Assembly (NCBI GenBank): GCA_002085035.1
Contig: MZGM01000014.1
Coordinates: 1-11,911, forward strand
Direction: 5' to 3'
DNA: 11,911 nt
From: Candidatus Zhuqueibacterota bacterium 4484_219
GTDB lineage: Bacteria; Zhuqueibacterota; JdFR-76; 4484-219
The notes under the pieces are model-generated. The model was not told the DNA's origin, did not search any database, and saw nothing but the letters and a program-made list of their open reading frames with translations. This document shows, piece by piece, positions 5,881-11,911 of this stretch. The translations under genes and the position numbers were made by a program. Each line of letters opens with the position of its first letter. Position 1 is the first letter of the stretch.

Positions 5881-6703
5881 TATTTTTCATTAGCAGATAA
5901 ATGGAAGTGATAAAGCTCAGCTCAAAGAGAACATAGAAAGTACCAGCGTAGCGGTCAAATGTTTTGGTTCGATGGTAATAGTGCTGCATGGCATTAGGAT
6001 TAGTGCATTGCAAGTAGAGACAATAATAGTGATCGGCTTGTTTTTTGGTGAGAAGAGCGCTGATTCCAGAAAGCAATGTTACTGAAAAGGAGGTGTATGT
6101 CCAGAATCGCAGTCGCTTTCGCTGTTTTTGTAGCTGAACTTGCAATTTCATTTGTGTCTGGTTAAATCGTTCATCTTTTTGTAAAGATACCCAAAACCCA
6201 GGTGAAGAAAAATCAGGTACTGTTACTACAGTTGGAAGATAGCCAGCTTTACGCAAGCGCAAATTTCCGGCACGTAACATTTCTGCGGATACTAACAAGG
6301 GGGTGTAGCCAATAGATTTGTCGCCATAGAAAACTTCTGCACCATACGGTTGGGAATTAAGCAAAATGAAACGTGGGAATACCACGGATAGACAAAGGGT
6401 ATCTCCCGAGGAAATAGAAACAGTGTCGATAAAATCACGCACATACCAATTACATCGATCTGGGGATTCAATCCGAACCACATGTTTACCAACGCTCACG
6501 GGTTGAATACTATTAGCTGGCAATTTCACTCGCATTGTATCGATAAAAACCGTACCCAATGAGTCCTTAGCAAGAAACTGTAAGTAACCCATTCCCTTAT
6601 TGGCTTTTTCCACCTGAGCCACGGTCAGATTTGCACCCAGTGCAATCCCTATAGCCATCATTGATAGCCAGATGATTTTCTGTTCAGGGCTTCGTAATCT
6701 CAT
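5864..6703 (-). CDS. PEGA-domain envelope protein with two C-terminal membrane helices
   Basis: A 279-aa exported protein. An N-terminal Sec signal covers about 1-29 (IIWLSMMAIGIALGANLTVA, cleavage likely before Gln30). The exported part holds two beta-rich halves: about 38-110, and a PEGA-type domain at 113-155 with LNSQPYGAEVFYGDKSIGYT and RKAGYLP, recalling 'S.P.GA.V..DG..IG.TP' and 'K.GY'. A Gln/Lys-rich stretch (183-198) leads to two membrane helices (about 200-217 and 254-272) around a Tyr/His-rich loop. PEGA domains are small surface or wall-associated beta domains without known catalysis. The ATG lies seven bases after the stop of the PQQ-propeller gene, with only a weak AAGG before it, so coupled translation from the previous gene is likely. 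Its partners suggest a role in outer-envelope assembly; the exact function is unknown. Confidence 0.8.
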   Translation of the reverse strand: MRLRSPEQKIIWLSMMAIGIALGANLTVAQVEKANKGMGYLQFLAKDSLGTVFIDTMRVKLPANSIQPVSVGKHVVRIESPDRCNWYVRDFIDTVSISSGDTLCLSVVFPRFILLNSQPYGAEVFYGDKSIGYTPLLVSAEMLRAGNLRLRKAGYLPTVVTVPDFSSPGFWVSLQKDERFNQTQMKLQVQLQKQRKRLRFWTYTSFSVTLLSGISALLTKKQADHYYCLYLQCTNPNAMQHYYHRTKTFDRYAGTFYVLFELSFITSIYLLMKNIAIVK

Positions 6704-6710
6704 CGCCTTT

Positions 6711-7862
6711 TTAGTTATTTTTTTGACTCTTCAAGATGAACAAAGAATTATCTTCGGAAGCTACAATCAGACGATGTCTATCAGCGATGGGAAAGGTACG
6801 AACTTGGCCAGACAATTTTATTTTAAACTCCAGTTGGCCAGTTCCCAAATCCAATCCGTAAAGATAATGATCGAGTGCTCCGAAATAGACGTATTTTTGC
6901 AGAATTAGTGGTACAGTACCAATAATAGTTGGAGTGGAGAAGACCCACAACTTTCGACCTGTGTCGGAGTCCAAACAGTAAACATTCCCATCGTTGGAAG
7001 CGAAAATTACCATTTTGTCGGCCACGCTGGCGCCTCGTAAAATTCGTCCTGCTGTTTTGAATTTCCAACCCAGCTCTCCCGAGTTTATTGACAAAGCATA
7101 AAAATAAGTGTCGGTAGAACCAACGAAAATTCTATTTTTTGAAATAACTGGGGTGGCCAGAACTGCTTTAGCAGTTGGGAATTTCCAGTTTTGTTCTCCA
7201 CTATTAGCATCAAGTGCATACACACATCCGTTATCGGCACCAAATATTATCGCCTGTCCACTAACTGCCGGCGAACTATGAAGCTGCGTTTTCAGGTCTT
7301 TTCTCCAAATAATGGTGCCATCGTCAGCATTTACACAAAAAACACCTCGATAAAGTGAAGTTACGTAGATGCGGTTTTCTACTATCAAAGGTTCCGATTC
7401 AATAGTACCCAATTCTTGCTTCCAAAGAATTTGTCCCGTCAAGAGATCCATCCGATAGAGACTTTTTCTTCCTAACCGTAAAGCCACAATCAAATCATCC
7501 TGATAAAATGCAATAGTTCCTTCTACACCATTTTGCAATGTCAGGCGTTTCAAACGCTTATAAGAACGAAGGTCATAAATTTCCAGTTTTCCATCCTTCG
7601 TAGTCAAGAACAACAAGTTCCGCGTCAGCAGCAAAGTAGAAGTAACAGCAGAGGAAGTTTTCCACGTTTTGACGATCTGTAATGGTGGCTCGATAGTCCA
7701 TGTGGAGATAAAATAATTTCGCTGGGGCGAGCTTCCAGCCATAAGCCAATTCCAACTTTGTTCCTGGGGAAATTGGTTGAGAACAGTTTTATGGCAGGCA
7801 AAAGAACAGGGGATTATTAGAATAGTCAAAATCTTAACCAGACATTTCAATGGTTGCGACAT
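6711..7862 (-). CDS. BamB-like PQQ-type beta-propeller lipoprotein
   Basis: A 383-aa lipoprotein: signal peptide LVKILTILIIPCSFAC gives a lipobox Cys23. The rest is a beta-propeller of PQQ/BamB type. I count eight blades from about residue 82 to the end, the best of them reading 'IFGADNGCVYALDANSGEQNW', 'VGSTDTYFYALSINSGELGW' and 'FASNDGNVYCLDSDTGRKLW'. No PQQ-dehydrogenase active-site residues are evident, so a structural or scaffolding role is more likely; in E. coli BamB is a lipoprotein of the barrel assembly machine. Start: ATG 7860-7862 overlaps the preceding stop by one base (TAATG) with GGGA upstream, a classic coupling arrangement; the ATG at 7872-7874 is four residues longer and lies inside the upstream coding region. 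Coupling to an Omp85-like barrel gene supports a joint outer-membrane function. BamB orthology itself is not proven. Confidence 0.88.
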   Translation of the reverse strand: MSQPLKCLVKILTILIIPCSFACHKTVLNQFPQEQSWNWLMAGSSPQRNYFISTWTIEPPLQIVKTWKTSSAVTSTLLLTRNLLFLTTKDGKLEIYDLRSYKRLKRLTLQNGVEGTIAFYQDDLIVALRLGRKSLYRMDLLTGQILWKQELGTIESEPLIVENRIYVTSLYRGVFCVNADDGTIIWRKDLKTQLHSSPAVSGQAIIFGADNGCVYALDANSGEQNWKFPTAKAVLATPVISKNRIFVGSTDTYFYALSINSGELGWKFKTAGRILRGASVADKMVIFASNDGNVYCLDSDTGRKLWVFSTPTIIGTVPLILQKYVYFGALDHYLYGLDLGTGQLEFKIKLSGQVRTFPIADRHRLIVASEDNSLFILKSQKNN

Positions 7863-10813
7863 TAGAAATCCCATCCGAAGAAAAACTGAGTAAAGGTATC
7901 AGGAAAGAATTTAAATTGAGTAGGTCGAAAAATAGACCTATCAAACAGGATTTGGTACTTTTTACCGTAATCCAGTCGCAATACCAGAAACCCTCCCAAT
8001 CTGAAACGAATGCCAACTCCCAAACTGCCACGTAGTTGTCGAAATGAGCTGCTCCAGGCATTACCAAGGTCCCAAAATGCAGCTCCACGGATAGAAGAAA
8101 AACCAATACCGCCAAATGGAAATCGAATTGTAAATCTATCAATAAATGGAAACCGCAACTCATGATTCATCAGTACCAATTTTTCGCCCCAGATACTCCA
8201 GCGATCGTACCCCCGCAGGTCCCAACTACCCCCCAGAAAAAATTTTATTGCTTCTTTACCATGATTAATCCGTCCCATCACCCGAGTAGCGTAGGTAATT
8301 CGACGCCCCAGACGAAAATATTTACGGTAATCTGCACTGATGGTGTAAAAATTCACATTAGAATTTTTCACATCTACTGTATTGCCAATGGTAAAATGAT
8401 AACGTTCGCCATCTATCGGACCGGTTGGGCCCCACAGCGAGTTGTCCTTTACCCAGGCGATAAAGTTAGAGATTAACAGAGCGCGGCGAGTCCCCAGAAA
8501 TCCATACCACTGCTTTTCGGAATTACGGATATTCACATGAACCTCACCCCGCTGGAACACAGAAAAGGGATAGCTCAGCGAGGCAAAACCACCATAACGG
8601 CGTTCATAAAAAAAACCTTCCGAAAAACTGTAATAATTACCAGCAAAATGATAAATTCCATAAGCAATATTTGTACGTCGCGACAAATCCAATTTGCTTA
8701 CTGCAAAATTAAAACTTTTGAGGAATTCCTTTTTGGAAGAAGCTTCGTTGTAGAGCAAAAAATAATACTTCTCATTGCCCAACATATCACTTATTGCCAA
8801 TTGAGCACCGCCACTGGTTCCAAAAATAGGATCTTGCATAATTTGGCTCTGAGCAATATCCAGACTGAATTTTCGCCTATACTTAACTACTGAGGCAGTT
8901 AGTCTCCCAACATGTTTGCTACTCTGCCAGAACGAAGGAGCTTTCCACGGAGATTGATCAAAAACCGACAGTGGTTTGCTTTTGAATAGGCTACTCACAT
9001 GTTCAAGCTTCCGAATCTGAAAGCTGAAATTTTCAAAAGCAGTAAACAAAATACCATCATTATCTGTCCATTCGGGATCAAATGCTCCGGTAGCAAAATT
9101 GGTAATTTTTTTGAGCTGGGGACGTTCTAATAAAGAGGCTACAATAGCGGAATCCTCAACCACTGAAAAATAAGGCTCTGTTGGAAATTTAGCATCGGAA
9201 GAAGAATTAAGATTAAAACGTTCTACAATCATTGAATCCCGATATCGTTTACCTGCCCGAATCACCCAGATATTGAAGCTACCATCACGATCTGAGGCAA
9301 AAGCTAAAAATCGACTGTCAGGAGAAAATACCGGAGAATAATCCTTATGTCGGCCAGAGGTAACATAACGGATAGACCCATCGCGCAAATCATAGAAAAA
9401 AAGATTGTAGTAACCGGATTCACCATATTCCGTACGATCTGAACTAAAAACGATAAGATGACCATCTGGAGACCAGCAAGGATCACGATCGTCGTAGAAA
9501 TCATTAGTGAGTCGTTGTAATTGTTGGTTGGACAGATTTACAATGTAAATGTCGTTCTTGCCAGAAAAATCAATCCCAGAAAAAACCAGCCGGGTGCCAT
9601 CTGGTGACCACGCTGGAGAGGAAAGGTAAATCAGATTATTAAATTCCAATCGCTGGACAATCTTTCGAGCTTGTAAATCGTAAATGTAGATAGCATCCTG
9701 TTCACCACTTTTAGAGCTGAATGCCAACATTCCGGAGGAATGAACATCAATCTTACTCTTCAAAAGATGAAATGATTCAAATTCTGATGTCCGTTCTCCC
9801 TTGATGATAATCTCTGCTTTTTGCTTCTTATTGTACGGCTGTACTGGTTTACAATAAATGTTAGAATACCCTTCGCGATTGGACAAAAAAACCACCTGGT
9901 TGTGATAGTAAGCTGGTTTAGTATTAATTCCTTCCTCGGTAATCCGAATACTCACCATGCGGGGGAGATCGTTATCCTTCAACAAGGGGAAAATTTTCTT
10001 TTTCAAGGCATAAGTCCATTCCTCATCAAACTCTCTGTACCCCTTGCCAATGGTTAATTTCAAAACATCACTGAAGTTTTGTGTTTTCCAAAAATTGTTC
10101 AGCAAGCCCAACAGCTTTTCTTCGCCATAGGTTTCGGCAATGTAGCGCAAAATAGCCTGTCCCTCTTTGTACATCAAAAAACTACCGGAGATCTGATAAA
10201 TTCGACTAAGAGGCACCAGGTAATCATTGATCACTGCGTCTCTAATAACCATCTCTGCCTCAGAATTCCAACCTTGTGACCAATACTCTGCCAATCCCTC
10301 TACAAACCACAACGGCAATCCACTCCAGTCGATTTTCTTATGATCCTTCATTACACGCTGAACCTTACACATGGTGAACACATGCACCAACTCGTGCCTA
10401 ATTACATTCTTAAATTGTGAGATCGACCCATTAGCTGGAACTACTACTCTACCTTTTAGATACTCGAAAAAACCACCAACTCCTTCGGGAATAAGATTAG
10501 GAATAACGTTCGTTTGTTGGAAATGGGTAAACGAACTGTAAAAAATAAGAGGAATACGGTAATTGGGAGTAATATCAAATAAGTCAGCTAAAATGTGATA
10601 GTTCTCCTCGGCATAACCAGCACCAACTTCAGCCAATTCTCTCATTTCAGGATAGAAGTAAATATCAAAATGCTCCGTATGCATCACATGCCAATCAAAC
10701 TGGTGATACTGCACCTTGTTCCGCCCAAAATAATACTGGGCATTACCAGGAACATTTGCCCCTGTTATCAAGACGATTAAAATCAGAAATGCTGCAACAA
10801 TGTTTCTACTCAT
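7862..10813 (-). CDS. secreted peptidase-MA / TolB-propeller / Omp85-like barrel fusion protein
   Basis: A 983-aa exported protein with three parts. After a Sec signal (1-25, ending PGNA before QYYFG) comes FGRNKVQYHQFDW and a peptidase MA-like gluzincin domain (about 35-275) with zinc motif HELVH (His140, Glu141, His144) and third ligand Glu172 in WFVEGLAEYW, all intact. The middle (about 300-620) has PD40/TolB propeller blades such as SPAWSPDGTRLVFSG, PCWSPDGHLIVFSSDR and PVFSPDSRFLAFASDRDG. The C-terminal third (about 645-983) is rich in alternating aromatic strands and has GGSWDLRGYD (861-870), like the conserved RGY/RGF loop of Omp85 barrels, and ends FFFGWDF, a barrel C-terminal Phe. 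It is thus predicted to sit in the outer membrane with periplasmic peptidase and propeller. Start: ATG 10811-10813 gives a clean signal peptide; the TTG 75 bases upstream overlaps a promoter-like box. No good ribosome site is seen. Substrate is unknown. Confidence 0.9.
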   Translation of the reverse strand: MSRNIVAAFLILIVLITGANVPGNAQYYFGRNKVQYHQFDWHVMHTEHFDIYFYPEMRELAEVGAGYAEENYHILADLFDITPNYRIPLIFYSSFTHFQQTNVIPNLIPEGVGGFFEYLKGRVVVPANGSISQFKNVIRHELVHVFTMCKVQRVMKDHKKIDWSGLPLWFVEGLAEYWSQGWNSEAEMVIRDAVINDYLVPLSRIYQISGSFLMYKEGQAILRYIAETYGEEKLLGLLNNFWKTQNFSDVLKLTIGKGYREFDEEWTYALKKKIFPLLKDNDLPRMVSIRITEEGINTKPAYYHNQVVFLSNREGYSNIYCKPVQPYNKKQKAEIIIKGERTSEFESFHLLKSKIDVHSSGMLAFSSKSGEQDAIYIYDLQARKIVQRLEFNNLIYLSSPAWSPDGTRLVFSGIDFSGKNDIYIVNLSNQQLQRLTNDFYDDRDPCWSPDGHLIVFSSDRTEYGESGYYNLFFYDLRDGSIRYVTSGRHKDYSPVFSPDSRFLAFASDRDGSFNIWVIRAGKRYRDSMIVERFNLNSSSDAKFPTEPYFSVVEDSAIVASLLERPQLKKITNFATGAFDPEWTDNDGILFTAFENFSFQIRKLEHVSSLFKSKPLSVFDQSPWKAPSFWQSSKHVGRLTASVVKYRRKFSLDIAQSQIMQDPIFGTSGGAQLAISDMLGNEKYYFLLYNEASSKKEFLKSFNFAVSKLDLSRRTNIAYGIYHFAGNYYSFSEGFFYERRYGGFASLSYPFSVFQRGEVHVNIRNSEKQWYGFLGTRRALLISNFIAWVKDNSLWGPTGPIDGERYHFTIGNTVDVKNSNVNFYTISADYRKYFRLGRRITYATRVMGRINHGKEAIKFFLGGSWDLRGYDRWSIWGEKLVLMNHELRFPFIDRFTIRFPFGGIGFSSIRGAAFWDLGNAWSSSFRQLRGSLGVGIRFRLGGFLVLRLDYGKKYQILFDRSIFRPTQFKFFPDTFTQFFFGWDF

Positions 10814-10860
10814 TTCAATATCAGTATTTTCAGATTTAGTTACAGTAAAATTCCACTTTA

Positions 10861-10888
10861 AATTTAGCAAATATTTTCCCCCTGTCAA
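10861..10888 (-). promoter_or_regulatory. candidate promoter for the metallopeptidase/propeller/PEGA gene set
   Basis: In the 93-bp gap after glnE the minus strand carries a perfect TTGACA (10883-10888), a 16-base spacer and TAAATT (10861-10866), about 48 bases before the ATG at 10813. The perfect -35 hexamer and sensible position make it the best promoter candidate in the window. The -10 matches four of six bases. Confidence 0.5.
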
Positions 10889-10906
10889 GGAGATTTTTCC
10901 AATTTT

Positions 10907-11911
10907 CTACGATCGGCTGGTATTTTTTTCCTTTTCAAATACTTGTAAAAACAGCTCTCGCATTTTTGCCATTTGTTCTTGCAGGGTTTTTCTAAATTCT
11001 TCTCCCCTGCTAAAGCCCAGACAATAGGCTAAAAAATCCAATGCTTCAGAATGCAAGGGAACAACTGCGCGAGTCTTTCCTAAACCAACTTTGACATACT
11101 TTTCAATTTGGCGAAGAAAAAGGAAATGCCTTTCAGTAAATTTGGCTGTTTCCTTTGACAATAAGCCCAGTTCGGCCAGAGCCGATAGCGCTGACAAAGT
11201 TGAATAAGTTTGCAGTGCTGGCTCAAGATTTCCATAAAGCAATTGCAGCATTTGTACCAGAAACTCCACATCCACAATCCCCCCAGGTGCATTTTTAATG
11301 TCCAGTTGGGCACCTATTCCTGCCGATTTTGCCTCCATGCTAAACCGCATTTGCTGAATCTGGTCAATTTGCAGCGAGTCCAAACTGGTAGCGAACACGA
11401 ATTGTCGCACTTCGTTTTCCAAACACTGCCCAAACGTAGCGTCACCAGCAATAAAACGAAGCTTAATAAGCGACTGTCGTTCCCATAATTGTGCCCGTTT
11501 ACGAAGGTAATCTAAATATTGCTGCGTAGTAATTACCAAAGGAGCACTACTGCCTTCAGGTCGCAAGCGGGTGTCAATCTTGTACAGGAATCCAGAGGGG
11601 GTAATCTGCCGAAAAGCGTTGATGAGATGTTGTATCAGCTGAGTGAAAATTTGCGCCGTTTCAGCGGTACCGGTTCGAGGCTCCTGAAAAAAGAAAATAA
11701 TGTCCAGATCTGAGGCAAAATTGAGTTCACGGCCACCTAATTTTCCTAATCCAAAAATTCCAAAAGGTGGTAAGGATTGTTTGGGATGCAAATGTACAAG
11801 ATCCGCTAATTGTTTTCGCAGGCACAATTGCAAGGTAACATCAGCCAAATCGGATAATTGTTGCCACACTTGCTCTGGTGATAGCTTACGGGACAATTCC
11901 TGCATTCCAAT
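10907..11911 (-). CDS. glnE: glutamine synthetase adenylyltransferase, C-terminal part (5' end outside window)
   Basis: The frame is open to the window edge (Ile-Gly before the first visible Met), so the 5' part is missing; 334 codons are seen. GlnE adds or removes AMP on a tyrosine of glutamine synthetase to tune nitrogen assimilation. Numbering from the first visible Met, the nucleotidyltransferase motif GLGKLGGRELNFASDLDIIF (52-71) holds the metal-binding Asp66 and Asp68, followed by KIDTRLRPEG. Next comes the typical 'DIKNAPGGIVDVEFLVQMLQL' segment of the helical domain and a helical tail. About 265 residues follow the DxD motif, which fits the C-terminal (adenylylating) half of the two-domain enzyme; whether the N-terminal half is present upstream cannot be seen. 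The stop is 93 bp before the next gene, which has its own promoter-like site, so the two are probably not one operon. Confidence 0.95.
   Translation of the reverse strand: MGMQELSRKLSPEQVWQQLSDLADVTLQLCLRKQLADLVHLHPKQSLPPFGIFGLGKLGGRELNFASDLDIIFFFQEPRTGTAETAQIFTQLIQHLINAFRQITPSGFLYKIDTRLRPEGSSAPLVITTQQYLDYLRKRAQLWERQSLIKLRFIAGDATFGQCLENEVRQFVFATSLDSLQIDQIQQMRFSMEAKSAGIGAQLDIKNAPGGIVDVEFLVQMLQLLYGNLEPALQTYSTLSALSALAELGLLSKETAKFTERHFLFLRQIEKYVKVGLGKTRAVVPLHSEALDFLAYCLGFSRGEEFRKTLQEQMAKMRELFLQVFEKEKNTSRS

Noticed and set aside
7863..7874. Start of the PQQ-propeller gene at the upstream ATG (7872-7874)
   Set aside because: The ATG at 7860-7862 overlaps the preceding stop as TAATG with GGGA upstream, a more usual coupled start; the difference is only four residues.
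10814..10888. 25-residue N-terminal extension of the large fusion protein from a TTG start
   Set aside because: It has no ribosome site, would bury the Sec signal peptide, and its start codon overlaps the TTGACA promoter-like box.
393..11713. Plus-strand open frames of 60-118 codons scattered across the window
   Set aside because: Nearly all lie opposite genes with clear family motifs, lack domains or signal peptides, and are mirror-frame artefacts.

Overview
The window is AT-rich bacterial chromosome, and every gene I can support lies on the minus strand, so transcription runs from high to low coordinates. The organism is Gram-negative: there is an outer-membrane beta-barrel protein with a C-terminal Phe and several lipoproteins with Lys-rich signal peptides and a lipobox Cys. 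Clear GGAG-type ribosome binding sites argue against core Bacteroidetes. The combination of a BamD-like 'GCGAYFNTYYNAKK' lipoprotein, a PEGA protein and a gluzincin/TolB-propeller/Omp85 fusion looks most like the FCB superphylum (Calditrichota, KSB1, Ignavibacteria or Marinimicrobia-like). This taxonomic guess rests on recalled family resemblance, not on a search.

Layout in order of transcription. At the right edge is the 3' part of glnE (adenylyltransferase for glutamine synthetase). After a 93-bp gap with a promoter-like TTGACA/TAAATT pair comes a tight three-gene envelope set: a 983-aa secreted protein joining a peptidase-MA metallopeptidase domain, a TolB-type propeller and an Omp85-like barrel; an eight-bladed PQQ-type propeller lipoprotein whose ATG overlaps the previous stop (TAATG); and a PEGA-domain membrane protein 7 bp further on. 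Next come a maintenance group: endonuclease V, a zinc-dependent HDAC-family deacetylase, and 4 bp later an L-isoaspartyl methyltransferase that unexpectedly carries a lipoprotein signal peptide. After a 188-bp gap comes an envelope-stress pair: a PspC-LiaF-like-PspC protein and a six-helix protein made of three copies of the same LiaF-like unit, closed by a strong intrinsic terminator. A thioredoxin-like lipoprotein, a class III sirtuin and the 5' end of a BamD-like lipoprotein follow.

The common thread is cell-envelope assembly and surveillance (Omp85/TolB, BamB-like, BamD-like, PspC/LiaF, lipoprotein thioredoxin, lipidated Pcm) interleaved with damage repair (EndoV, Pcm) and deacylation (HDAC, sirtuin). 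No mobile element, CRISPR array, tRNA or rRNA is visible, and no gene-free stretch exceeds 300 bases. Most promising for follow-up are the three-gene metallopeptidase/TolB/Omp85 set, the lipidated Pcm, and the PspC/LiaF-like module arrangement.
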